Below, piece by piece: positions 1 to 11,148 of a DNA stretch of 64,000 nucleotides. The position numbers and the translations under genes are program-made. Within the stretch, counting starts at the first letter, position 1; the number at the start of each line of letters is the position of its first letter. Location: NCBI GenBank assembly GCA_963402885.1, contig OY727094.1, forward strand, positions 14,076,501-14,140,500, given 5' to 3'. The DNA comes from Antedon bifida (lineage: Eukaryota > Echinodermata > Crinoidea > Comatulida > Antedonidae). The notes beneath the pieces were generated by a model, which did not search any database, was not told where the DNA came from, and saw only the letters and a list, made by a program, of their open reading frames with translations.

Positions 1-46
1 TATTGAAGGAAGAAATAAATGTTTAGTTGAATTGAATTGAAAAAAT
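1..46 (+). mobile_element. 3' tail of a non-LTR retrotransposon
   Basis: The window opens with AGAAATAAATGTT followed by short GAATT/GAATTGA repeats. The same layout (AGAAATAAATGTT, then GAAAT repeats) ends the intact L2/CR1-like element near 23690-23745. This is read as the tail of a related element whose body lies left of the window. It ends exactly where homology to the duplicated block at 29520 begins. Confidence 0.5.
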
Positions 47-471
47 TCAAACGGCACGTGATGCAAGATGTATAGGCATAATATAATGATATATTCTAAT
101 TTTGACTTGTAATCAATATAATGAAAATAATCCTATACTGTCAGCAAGATTATTCAATACATTATAGATTACATTAAAATGCAGCACGGGTATAAACCTA
201 ACGTCCAGCCACTTTCATGTGATGAAACAAATAAAAAGAGATAGAAAAAACGGAACTAAGTTATACACACTATTAGGCCCACATCATCTCACGCGCAAAC
301 TATTGGAAAATCGCCATACAGAGCCAAAACTTTAAAAATTGCTATTTTCTTAAGTACATAACAACACAGCAATAATAATAACATATTTTTTCTCATATTC
401 CAGTCTACTTAACTTTTATTGAAAGTTAGTTAATAGTGAAGGCTTAATTAATAATAACAATCTGCATTTAC

Positions 472-3400
472 CAGTGTTGCTATTTCTTAGATTTCCAAGT
501 TCCAAAGTGTAGTCGTCACTTTCATTCCTGATTCTGAAGGTTTCGTATACTGTATAGTATGCTTCACCAGAAACCGTTTTCATATCCATTCGAAGGTTGT
601 ACTTTCCAGATGACGTCATCTCATGTATATTGTCATTCCCCAACCAGAACCCACCATGACAAATATTTCCAAAACCATGTTTATACTCCTCCCAATACCG
701 ATAAAAATCTATTGAATTATCTTCACGTCGTTGGAAAACCTAAAATATACAATAGCTCTTGTATCTCTGTTTGGACCACAGCACAATTGAAAGAGGTTAC
801 ACTCGGTATCAATTGCGGATCGTGTTACTAGCAACTATTAATAATTAGATTCTCAAAAAATTTCATCTGGTTTCAAATGGATATTAAATAAATCAATGTT
901 AACTTTTTGGTTAAACCAGTTGACAAGTACTTACTTGCTACGTTTCAGCTACTTTCAGTAGCCCTGAAAGAAACTAAGATCCTGGAACAAGTCCAAAGAA
1001 AATTAAACACCAATTTGAAAACGGAGGACATCGTGGAGCTGTTAAGCCTAGTTCTTAACACAACATATTTCACATTCAATGGTGATATTTACAGACAAAA
1101 AGAGGGAATGGCAATGGGCAGTCCTGTCAGCCCCATAATGACAAATATATTCATGGAAGACTTGGAACAACGTGCCACAGAAACAGCACCATCACATATC
1201 AAACCGATTTTCTGGCGCAGATATGTAGACGATGTCCTGGCAATTGTACCAATTGGATTGAAGAAGAACTCCTTCAACATCTAAACACCATTGACCAGAC
1301 AGGCCAAATAAAATTCACTATGGAGAACATGAAAAACAACACCATCCCTTTTCTCGATACTCTAATCACTATTCAAGACAATGGTAACGTAAAAACATCA
1401 GTGTACAGAAAATCGACACACACAGACCAATACCTACACTTTCAATCAAATCATCCACTCGAACACAAACTCAGCGTAGTCAACACCCTAGTGGACAGAT
1501 GTGAATCCATCGTATCAACAGAAGAAGGACAAAAACAAGAAATGAGCCACATAAAAGCAGCTTTATCAACATGCGGATATCCAGACTGGAGTTTTAAAAG
1601 AGTTAAAGACAAAAGGGAACATAGAAAAGCAAAGAAAGACAAAGAAATAACAACAGATAAAGAAAAATCCAGAGTCAACATTGGTTTACCGTATGTCGAA
1701 GGGATGACTCAAAGGCTAAGAAGAACATTGAAACAGCACAATATAAATACATATATCACTCCCAAAAACAAATTAAGAGAAAGTCTCGTTCATCCTAAAG
1801 ACAAGATTGACAAAGATCAACAGTGTGGTATAGTCTACCAAGTAGGTTGCCACAACTGCAAGAAGGTATACATAGGGGAAACAGGCAGAGCATTAAAAAC
1901 CAGAATAATAGAACACAAAACAGACGTGGAAAAAAATACGGTAGGAACAAGAACCAGGAGCGCTCGCCATTCACAATCTAAAATTCTACACAAATCAGCT
2001 ATCACAGATCACGCCACCATAGAAAATCACATACTGGATTTTGAAAATACAAAAATATTAGACAAAGAACAACACTACTTATCAAGAAAAATAAAAGAAG
2101 CCATTTGGATAAGAAAAACGAATATGAACATCAACAGAGACTAAGGAGGACATGAACTGAGCCACATCTACGATGACTTAATAAAAAGGGACACCCGAGC
2201 ATCCAAAGGGGGACACCAGCAGAAAGCTGAACATCAGACGGGAGATGGCGCAATTCACCGAACTATGACGAATGAAAGAACATCATGTCAACGTCATTTG
2301 CGTGATCAAGGCTACTGAAAGTAGCTGAAACGTAGCAAGTAAGTACTTGTCAACTGGTTTAACCAAAAAGTTAACATTGATTTATTTAATATTAATAATT
2401 ATGTAAATAATACAAATTGTAACTTTGTTTTGTAAATAATGTTTGTCCCAACTCTGACGAAGCCCATTTGAACTACAAAACTAATATACCTGTAAATATT
2501 GCATTTCTAGGTTTGAAATTATTGGACGAATTGAATGAATAAAATAATGGTTAAATCCAATTGACTATATACAATTGATAAACATGTTGAATAACTTTAC
2601 CGTCCATCCTCCTCCATCAGTGTCCATATCACAGTATACAAGCAATCCGTTTCTACCACTTTTGGCAATTGGGTATAATCCACTTTTTCTTGACGTTTTC
2701 AAAATATCCTGGCAATCTTTCACCTAAATTTAATAAAAAATACGGCAATACAAGCCTGTTGATAAGACACGTAAATTAACTCTTAATCGTATGCCTACGA
2801 CAATAAACATTTTTTATTATTGTTTTTATTTTGATTTAAAAATTTGTTTCAAAATGGAAAAATATGTATTTAATTATTGCTCCATGGCTTAAATCCACAA
2901 TACACAATTTGTTGACAATGTCAATATCTGAAATAGTAATTATGTGGGAGAATTTTCCTACAACCCCCACTACTTTTGTGCAAACCGAGGTGCACATGAG
3001 TTCCCGTCATGACTATGTTAAATTGAAGTTTTTTTCTTTTAATGATATATTCAAATCAAAGTGTACAAAAAACATTGACTTAAGGAGTGATAGGGACGAC
3101 CGAACTAACTACGTCATATACGAATTATCAAAGCTTCTTTATTAACTACTCCCTTGGAGAAAATACGTACATTTGTTCGAAGTGAGTATACACCCTTATC
3201 TCCAGTGTTTCCGAATCTCAAACTGCCAGATAATTCACATGATTTTGATGTGACGTCATAGCGAAATGATTGACAGTCAGGAGTAAGACTCAGACACAAC
3301 AGAGAACATCGAGTTGCACTTCTTGTTCTAGTAGAAAACACCAAGTCAGTTCCTTCTGATTTCAGCAGATCATAATGTTTCTCGAAAATTGTAGATCGAA

Positions 3401-6400
3401 TACAGGATTTACCTATTTTAAATAATAGTTAACGTGAAAGGAATACCCACACGAGCGAAATAATAACAAAGAGATAAACACTATTTTATTATTGAATTAT
3501 ACTGCTACTGCTCATTTGTTATAAAAAAAATGTATACCGTTCACAAGGCTTTACATATCAAATTTAATATCAAAACTAGAACGACACTCCGAATGTGCTT
3601 ACCTCCGCCTACTGTAAAATTCTCCTACATAAGAATTCATGAGAAAAAAATATATTATATATTTTTTTATTATTGATTTGTCTGAATGCTGTGTGTGATA
3701 ATTTAACTTCAACCATGTGTATGCGAATTTGGTGTAATGGTTATGTAACCAGCCTTTCAATTAACAATAGCTTCAGTCGACTAACAATAGAACAGCATCG
3801 CGAAAAACGCACGGATGAATTTGAAAAGAAATAGGTTTTTTAAACTATTCGCATCAAAAACCTTGTTACTTTAAGACTGCTCACCGGCTTGTGAAAATTC
3901 TGTCCTATCTTTTTAATACTAGCAGGTCTAAAAATAATTCTAAAAAGTGGTCCAGAATTGGGACCGTGGTCCGGATTTTAACCAAAATTGTCGTCCTTGC
4001 AGCAGGCGACATGTATTGGAGTCATTCTAATGAAAATTGTGAGCGCTAGAGTGATGACAAACAAACAATCAAACAAACAAACTAGCCTTCGCGCATAGCG
4101 TGATATTTGGCCAAAAATCAAAATTGGCCTCCTAAAGACACTTGACCATGACCGAATTTAACCCGATCAAAGTTCTAAAAAGGCCATAAACCCCCCTTGT
4201 TACCAAAACGGATAATAAAAATTAATCTGATTTCGTTTCGTTTCCCAAGGTGAGACTCGATCTCGGTAACTTGAATCTGTTGACACCAGCACAGAGCACC
4301 GTATTGTATCGTAGTAATTTGGAGTCATTCGAATCAAAATTGTGAGCGCTAGGGTGATGACAAACAAACACAAACCGAACAATAGAACAGCAACGCGAAA
4401 AACAAACGGGAGAATTTGAAAAGAAATAGGTTTATAAACTACTTGCATCAAAAAAATTATACAATAAATCTAATTATGTTTTAAAATTACAAATCACAAA
4501 TTATAACTCTTGCCTCTTGTACAAAAATGAAGTTTTTTTGACAACTAGTTCTCGAGAAAATGCAATTTTAGTTTATTTGTTACTTTAAGACTGCTCGCCG
4601 GCTTTTAAAAATTCTGTCCTATCTTTTAACACTAGCAGGTCTGAAAATAATTCTAAAAAGTGGTCCAAAATTGGGACCATGGTCCAGATTTTTACAAAAA
4701 CAGCAGTGTCGTCCTTGCACCAAGCGACATGTATGGTAGTAATTTTGAGTCATTCGAATTGTGAGCGCTAGAGTGATGACAAACACCAAACACCAATTTT
4801 TAATTTGGCCAGGTAATGAAAGCACTCAGAAATTTAGTGAAGTAATAATAAGTAATAATAATTTATTAGGAAATGACACCTTTGCATCGGTGGCACACAC
4901 AGAAGTGGTGCATCCAATTTAACATAATACATCAAAACAATACATTATATGACGGATACAGGTTCTTAAACTATTTGCAAAAATATAAAAGAAAAATCAT
5001 TATCAACATGGTAATACAGGTACTGTTTTAAATTGTCCTACAGTATCATAGGTTTGAGTTGATAATTTAAAAGGTATATAAATATAAACATAAAATATAG
5101 AAGAGTTTACATTACAAACCATTGTGTTTCAACATCAGGTACTGAAGACCTATAGTTGTTATCACAGGTGTATAATATTTACAAATCATATATAAAAGCA
5201 ACAATACAAAAGAAAAACAATCTATATATTGGGAGATTTAAGTTCTGACCGTTTCTCCCATGCAGCTCTTGTGTATTGTTTACAAAACAAATCAAAAAAG
5301 GTCTCAGATTCTTTACAAATCGCGATAGAATCTCCACCTAAAATATACTGTAATTTATCATCAGCACTTGCTGTTGTGTAACGATTCCATGTGTCATAAT
5401 CATTACAGAGCACAAGATTACTTTTCAGAATGGATAATTCTTTCATTCTAATATTATCAAATGCTTTACAGTTTAATAAAAAATGTTTAATGTCTTCAAT
5501 TTCACCATTCCCACATAAAGTACAAAGACCGGACACATCATTGGACCATTTATAAGTTTTACAATCTAAAGGTAGAGCGTTAGATCTTAATTTAAATTTC
5601 AGACTTGTCCCATAAAAATGTGTTTTATCAAGTAAATATTTTTCTAAATTAGAAAATGTCTCGACATTGCTGACTGAGAAAGGAACAAGAGTTAAACTAT
5701 CATTATCAAAAACATTGTTGTAAAAGCCTATATCTGTACATTTTTCAAATATGTCAACACAACTACTAAGAAATTTATATTTTAATCGATCAAAGTCACA
5801 TTTCAATTGTAGCATAGAATTAAGTACAATATTAGGCCACCTGTGGTCATCCATAGTTATAAAACGATTAAATAATTTAACTCTGGACAGTTTGTGTAAC
5901 TTGGATAATGGAACCCACCCAAGGTCACCATAAAGTGCCTCTTTTGAAGTAATTGGCAAAATATATCCTCTGACTCGGAGCATGTTGAATGATACATTTT
6001 TTTTGCTTTAGGTATTAGCTTTATATGGTTCAAATCCTGCTTGGGTTTATAATTTGTTTAAATAATTTTAACATTAAATCAAAATATGTTTTGAAAATAA
6101 CAAACAAACTCCGTCATTGCAACAATGACCTTTCTAAAATCAAGATTGACCAGGATTCGAAGAGTTTCTTGAAGCTGTGCCTATTTTCCGCGTCCCTGCC
6201 TTAACCTTGGAGTAAGCTTAACCGTTTGACCAGTCGACTAATTTTTTGATCCATATCAAAGAATATTTCCATGTTAAAAGAAGACAGAATGCGTGCTATT
6301 TAAAATATCGTACGGAAGATAAGCTTTTTTGACATGACCAATATATCAATTTTCCTGAAAATCAATAGGCATGTTCTGTAAGTATATACCTATGTACATA

Positions 6401-9400
6401 ATGAAATAAGCAAGGACACACGCTAAAAAACTAATTATCAACTAACAATAGATTAACTTGAATAATAACAATAGAACAGCAACGCGAAAAACAAACGGGT
6501 GAATTTGAAAAGAAATAGGTTTTATAAAACTGCTCTTAAACATCTTAAAGCATTTCAAATGAATCTCAAACTGGCGGTAATTACAATACTGTCGTGTTTT
6601 TATCTTGTGCACGCTGCTCCTGCCAAACATAAGATCGAGCAACATTTTTCCAACACTAGGCTAGGTTATATGTCTTACTAATTACTATTCCAAAGCTGCT
6701 ATAGGTAATAGATGTATGGGATTCGGCCCAGGTGTGACGGGACGATTTGGCCCATTGTAAGGTATATTTGACTAAGAGATTCTTATAATTATATTAGCTC
6801 CCGATAGGGTATTATGACATAAAATATTGTGAAATACATTATGCTTTTTTAAGAAATTGTAATTGTTCGTTGTATGGAATTTTGTCAAGGGGTGTATGCC
6901 TACAAGAAGGTACAAACAAAGAGGATGGAGTTGAAATCATATTTACTTCTTTCTAATTAGGCCTACATCACCGGAAAAACATACATTGCTATTCCTCTTA
7001 AAAACAAAAAACCACCAAACATTTTTACTACCAAAAATCAAGACATTATTATTACATTGTTCAACTGAACAACAGAAGACTGCAAGAATATTAAACCTGA
7101 TTCAATTAAGTCACTGTTCTCCAGTCGGAAATGATATTAACATACTTTGGAAGCTTTTACAAAACATAATAATTTACCAGACGACTATGAAATTCAGTAT
7201 GACTGTCCTACTGTATACCAATCATGAGGACGGAAAATAACTGACATAACAATATTAATTAATAACATAAGATATATATATATAAATCATAAGATATATA
7301 TAAAAATGTAATATATTTATGATATTCTGGTTATTTCAAACATTCATTTTACTGTGTGATCACTAATATGTCACTGGAATGTGAACGGTTTACAGAATAA
7401 AAAATATGATATTGTATGTCTAGTAGAAACATGGACGGGACCTGTAGAAAATTGTTATATAGAAGGATACGACTGTATTAGTAAATTGCCCATAAGACAT
7501 AAAGCAGGGGGTAGAAAGAGTGGCGGTATTATTATTTATTATAAAACAAATTTAGACGTTAAAGAACTTCCCAGTAGGCCTACTTCAAATTATATATGTT
7601 GGTTATCTATCAAGCATAATTCTTAGCAGTGGTATATAGACCACCAGTTAATGCAACACATGCTATAAATAATCAAGATTTTTTTGGAACTATTTCTAAT
7701 GACCTAACAAATCACAAAAAAAAGTTTGGAAATAATATATATGTATGGGAGATTTTAATGGAAGAACAGGTACAATGAATCATTTTATTACAGAAGATGA
7801 ATGTCCACCCAATTGGCATAATGAAATATATATAAAGAAGATAATGAAATGGATAGTAATATAGGTGTTAGAAGTAATAAAGATCAAATAGTCAATGAAT
7901 ATGGAATTAATTTATTAAATCATTGTAAAGAAACAGGGATGAGAATAGTAAATGGTAGGATAAATAGAGAATTTAGCTTTACTTTTTTAGAAAATTTTGC
8001 AAAAGTGTTGCTGACTACATTATTACTTTTCCAGTTAATTTTGATAAAATAATAAGGCCAAAAGTGGATATTAGGATAGAATCCGACCATATGCCTTTAC
8101 ATTTTGAAATTTTATTACAGACTAAACAAAACAAAAAAGAAATTACGAACGATTTAAAAAAAGAAATCTGGAAAACACATGAAACATTTCAATGGTCCGA
8201 AAAAAAGGTGAATAAAGCCAAGGACAAATGGAATGATGAACAAATTTTCAAATTTCTTGATGATATTAATGAAAATATTGAAAAAAAGATATTGATGAAG
8301 CCCTAATTAACCTTTATAGAACTTTAGAATATGTTTACATAAATACAAAAAAATAAACACAACTACAAAAAAAATGCAAAAAAATTATTATTTGTAGCAT
8401 TCTTAATAAATATATAAAATACAAAACTAACACCATATTAAATGAATATCTGTTAAAGAAAAAGTATTATAAAAAATTAATAAAATTAAAGAAAAATAAA
8501 TATAAAAATTCATCACAAAAAAAATGAATCAGGTTAATAAAGGAACATAACAGTACAAAATTTGGGAAACCCTAAAAACCAAACGACAACAAAACGTGAC
8601 AAACATTACACTTAAAAAATGGCATGATTACTTCAAAACAATGTTCCAAAATCAAACAAATAATATACAAGAAATCAATATAGAATACGATAACGATAAC
8701 AATTGCGAACAGAACGATTGTTACAATGAAGAAATCAGCCGGGAAGAGGTAATTTATGCAATTAAAGCACAGAAAAGGGTAAAGCTCCAGGTATTGATGG
8801 ATTCCCAATCGAATTTTTTACTTGTATGCCAAATGCTGCTATTAGCGCAATTACGAAAATTCGTAATAGTATTTTTACCTCTGGAAATTTTCCCCAACAA
8901 TGGGCAACAAGCTTTATTATTCCTATATTTAACAAGGCCAGGTGTTTTTATACATTCTAAGCAATAGATTAAGCAAATGGACAGAAGAAAATAAATATTA
9001 CATCAAGAACAGGGAGGGTTTAGAAAAGGTTGTCGTACTATTGATAAAATATTTATTTTAGAGACAATTGTTAACAAATATCTCTCAAAAAAACGAGGAA
9101 CTGTGTACATGGCGTTTATAGATTTAAAACGCACTTTCGATTCTATTAGACACGATTTCCTTATAAGTAAACTAAGAAAATCTGGTATAAATGGTAAAAT
9201 AATCAAAGTTATAAAAACAATGTATAGTAAACTAAAATCCGTTATTGGGTAAGACTAGTAAATATGAACGAGGACAAATATGCGAAGAAATGTTGTAAAT
9301 CTCAACTTCATAAAGCGCAAAATAATAGTAATTGTTGGGTAAGCGATGTAAAACATATGTTATGCTCTATTGGTTATGGAAACATATTATGGTTTTCACA

Positions 9401-10150
9401 AAATAATGTCCTTCATAAATTTTTTTATAATTAATAAAATAAAAGAAAGGCTAACCGATATGGAACGCCAATCCTTTCATGAAAGCATAAATATTTCTTC
9501 AAAATTAAGATATTATAAAATGTTCAAAAACAATTTCGGAGTAGATGGATAGTTACTACAGACCCTTGAAACTAGATATAAGCGATCTTTAAGTCATCTA
9601 AGACTGGGCACACTTCAACTAGAGGTAGAAAAGGGAAGATGGAAAAGAATAGAGCCCAGCAATAGGCTATGTAAAATATGTAATATAAATGAAGTTGAAG
9701 ATGAATATCGTTTTGTTACGGTTTGCTCTCGTTACAAGGGAATCAGAAAAAAATGTATACCTTCTTTATTTTTTGAAAATCCAAATACTTTTAAATTCTG
9801 CCGTTTAATGTCATCACAGGATACAATAATTATTGATAATCTATCTAAATATCATGCTTATAAGTTAAGATATATGTTTTGCTTAGAGAACGAAATTAAT
9901 TACACAATTCATTTATCTTGTGACCATAAATTGCTTTATTTTTCAATGTAATTATTATTTTGTTAATAACTAGGGACCAGAGCCTAAAGTAAATAAAGTC
10001 AGGCGATAAGCCTGAATGAATGAATATTATTTGCGATTCCTCTGCAAATTTCTGTTAACAATTGCTTGCATTCTTACCTGATGTGGTTGAAATGATACAG
10101 GGCAGTATAAAGATACCGATGATAATGATCAGATTGAATCCGTAAAACAT
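472..10150 (-). CDS. Secreted PAN/apple-FReD lectin-like protein, gene A (last exon outside window)
   Basis: Four minus-strand exons are visible. Exon 1 is 10150-10078 (24 codons, hydrophobic signal peptide MFYGF..ISTTS). Exon 2 is 3412-3171 (PAN/apple-like, with the Cys pattern C..SLLC..TPDCQSFRYDV..KSCEL). Exon 3 is 2723-2601 (FReD N-terminus: DCQDIL, VYCDMDTDGGGWT). Exon 4 is 739-472 (FQRRED, FWLGNDNIHEMTSSGKYNLRMD). Every junction has a GT/AG site and phases agree (1,0,0,1). The C-terminal FReD exon is not in 1-471, so it must lie left of the window or be lost. Fibrinogen-related domains usually bind acetylated sugars or other ligands outside the cell; that role here is inferred from the family. 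Exon 4 encodes FGNICHGGFW, one residue longer than the canonical GEFW form in gene B. Intron 1 (6.7 kb) and intron 3 are swollen by retroelements. Assigning exon 1 to this copy rests on position and phase. Confidence 0.75.
881..963 (+). repeat. Left inverted terminal repeat of the PLE
   Basis: An 83-bp sequence starting ATATTAAATAAATCAATG and ending ACTTTCAGTAGCC. Its reverse complement is found at 2310-2392 with no difference seen by eye. Confidence 0.85.
907..2144 (+). pseudogene. Penelope-like reverse transcriptase / GIY-YIG endonuclease, truncated and frameshifted
   Basis: The first segment (907 to about 1255) carries the RT block with KEGMAMGSPVSPIMTNIFME and the catalytic YVDD at about 1222-1233. 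The frame then shifts by one base; the continuation (EELLQHLNTIDQ..) runs to the stop at 2144. The second segment has a linker rich in Lys/Arg, then a GIY-YIG nuclease: GIVYQVGCHNC at about 1826 and VYIGETGRALKTRIIEHK at about 1864-1917. Penelope-like elements combine exactly these two enzymes. The protein lacks the N-terminal RT region and has the frameshift, so it is non-functional. Both halves read on the plus strand, opposite to the host gene. Confidence 0.85.
2310..2392 (-). repeat. Right inverted terminal repeat of the PLE
   Basis: Reverse complement of 881-963. It overlaps the right target duplication by 2 bp, because the element end and the target share AT. Confidence 0.85.
3785..4800. 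repeat. Rearranged local duplications in intron 1 of gene A
   Basis: A roughly 220-bp module (ACTTTAAGACTGCTC...GTGAGCGCTAGAGTGATGACAAAC) occurs at about 3857-4080 and again at about 4579-4790, with a partial copy at about 4310-4375. A second module (CAATAGAACAGCAACGCGAAAAAC...) occurs at about 3785-3845, 4377-4450 and 6466-6535. Near 4245-4262 the minus strand reads a pol III B-box-like GATCGAGTC, so a tRNA-derived SINE component is possible. No coding capacity is seen. Confidence 0.6.
4842..6000 (-). mobile_element. 3' end of a non-LTR retrotransposon
   Basis: Minus-strand element with an ORF2 C-terminus at 5983-5222, a 3' UTR, and a TAATAATTA-type tail near 4842-4872. The 3' UTR (..GTGGCACACACAGAAGTGGTGCATCC..) has a diverged relative at 26231-26330, so both belong to one family. 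The 5' part (endonuclease and RT core) is missing, the usual result of 5' truncation. Confidence 0.7.
5222..5983 (-). pseudogene. C-terminal fragment of a non-LTR retrotransposon ORF2
   Basis: An open stretch of about 250 codons containing LCTLCGNGEIEDIKHFLLNC, the CxxC-x-H-x-C knuckle found after the RT domain in many non-LTR ORF2 proteins. No YADD-like RT catalytic motif or endonuclease is present, so this is only the tail of the polyprotein. It is not a host gene; the same family recurs, more decayed, at 26231-26900. It lies inside intron 1 of gene A in the same orientation. Confidence 0.65.
6559..6681 (+). CDS. Hypothetical 40-aa peptide with a signal-peptide-like start
   Basis: The ATG at 6559 opens a 40-codon frame. 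Residues 1-19 (MNLKLAVITILSCFYLVHA) look like a secretory signal with an A-x-A-type cleavage site, followed by APAKHKIEQHF... and a stop at 6681. It could be a first coding exon, since AG|GTTATA follows in frame. It abuts a dispersed repeat (module at 6466-6535), and frames of this size occur by chance, so this is weak. No family is recognised. Confidence 0.2.
   Translation: MNLKLAVITILSCFYLVHAAPAKHKIEQHFSNTRLGYMSY
7340..10020 (+). mobile_element. Decayed non-LTR retrotransposon
   Basis: Remnants appear in order. An AP-endonuclease start (NGLQNKKYDIVCLVETW at about 7384) is followed by a DHMPLHF motif near 8084. A palm segment VYMAFIDLKRTFDSIRHDF lies near 9103-9160. A C-terminal knuckle region (LCKICNINEVEDEYRFV) lies near 9670-9720. 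The 3' end is an ATAAGCCTGAATGAATGAATA tail at about 10000-10023. Multiple stops and frameshifts make it dead. It sits in intron 1 of gene A, ending about 55 bp from exon 1. The 5' limit is approximate. Confidence 0.75.
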
Positions 10151-11140
10151 GTCGAAATGTTGTCCTCCTGATCTGATTATTACTGCTAACACATAGTTAA
10201 TAATGTTACTGTAATGCAAAATGGCTTCAAATTGGTAAAGATGTAATTTATTCAGAGTTCTTATAACATCAACATGAATATTATCATCATGACTTTAAGA
10301 ATGGTTTACTGCAGCAACACAAACCAATGATTTTGATGAGAACAGTTTGCAAATTTATTTTACTGACGCACATTTCGGCACGCACGCGTAATAAATATTT
10401 ATTAAGTAGTGCTATCATTATCATCTTGTACAATACATCACGCTGTGTTATTATTTTCCTGTTTTTATAATTAATTTATTCTTGCAGTTTTAATTAAATT
10501 GCAATATAACAAGAACTAATAAAACAGTGCAGAATAGACACATTTTTATATGAAAATACAATAGTTAAATTGTTATTGTTGTTTTCACGTAGGACTCTAA
10601 GATAAATTAATCATGAGGTGCAGCACAAAAAGTGTGGAAAATAAATTAATACATTTTACATCAATTTACAATAAAACAAATTCATATCACGCAGGCTGTA
10701 AATAATAAATAGAATATTCTTTCATCCGGACGGAATGGTTTTCTAGCAAGTAGATTAATTAATTTCAATAACCAATTCTATCTATAATTTGTCATTGTAG
10801 CAATAACCTATTGGTAAATACATAGCTTATTGAATAAAACACATTTCTGCTTTCAGTTCATTGCATTTTTAGTCACATGATAAATTGGGTTATGAAGCGC
10901 TTATTACTGTCATGGTAAGGAAGAATAATGTTTCTAGTCTGTTCACGCTTCGTGTTGATGTGTGACGATCACAGATTGTTTTGTCTAGATTATTCAGTAT
11001 AACACTGATTTTATCCTGTATGTGTTATTATATTGTGGAATTAAATTTAAAACACTGTAATGAGTTACCACACCTTCCATTTAAGTGACAATGAAAATAA
11101 TCTCCAATCGCCTTCATAATATTCAGAACATTTTAATTAC
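10151..11140. other. Intergenic sequence, no feature recognised
   Basis: AT-rich DNA upstream of the start of gene A. It should hold that gene's promoter, but no convincing core promoter element or repeat stands out by eye. Confidence 0.4.
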
Positions 11141-11148
11141 CTCACCTC

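Larger units (their letters stand above)
848..2390 (+). mobile_element. Penelope-like element (PLE) with 83-bp inverted terminal repeats
   Basis: A 1.54-kb insertion in intron 3 of gene A. It encodes the C-terminal part of a Penelope-type reverse transcriptase followed by a GIY-YIG endonuclease. Its ends carry 83-bp inverted repeats (881-963 and 2310-2392), with a 33-bp extra segment (848-880) outside the left repeat. The empty paralogous site at 29520-31430 confirms the boundaries. The copy is 5'-truncated: RT motifs upstream of the YVDD block are largely missing. A one-base frameshift breaks the reading frame. Confidence 0.85.
837..2401. repeat. 11-bp target-site duplication flanking the Penelope-like insert
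   Basis: ATTAATAATTA occurs at 837-847 and again at 2391-2401. The uninterrupted paralogue near 30315-30330 carries it once, followed by the same ATGTAAATAATAC flank. This defines the insert as 848-2390. Confidence 0.8.
47..3490. repeat. Segmental duplicate A of a PAN-FReD gene block
   Basis: This block aligns along its length with 29520-31430, covering FReD exon 4, intron 3, FReD exon 3, intron 2, the PAN exon and some flank on both sides. The main difference is a 1.54-kb Penelope-like insertion (848-2390) that is present only here. Exons and introns are both conserved, so the copies are fairly recent paralogues. Confidence 0.85.

Noticed and set aside
3725..3760. GGTGTAATGGTTA resembling the 5' part of a tRNA
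   Set aside because: No acceptor stem pairing or B box follows; not a tRNA gene.
10078..10150. Signal exon considered as the first exon of pseudogene copy C
   Set aside because: Copy C's PAN fragment lies at higher coordinates on the minus strand, so its first exon must lie above 11899; a separate relic is present at 13578-13653.
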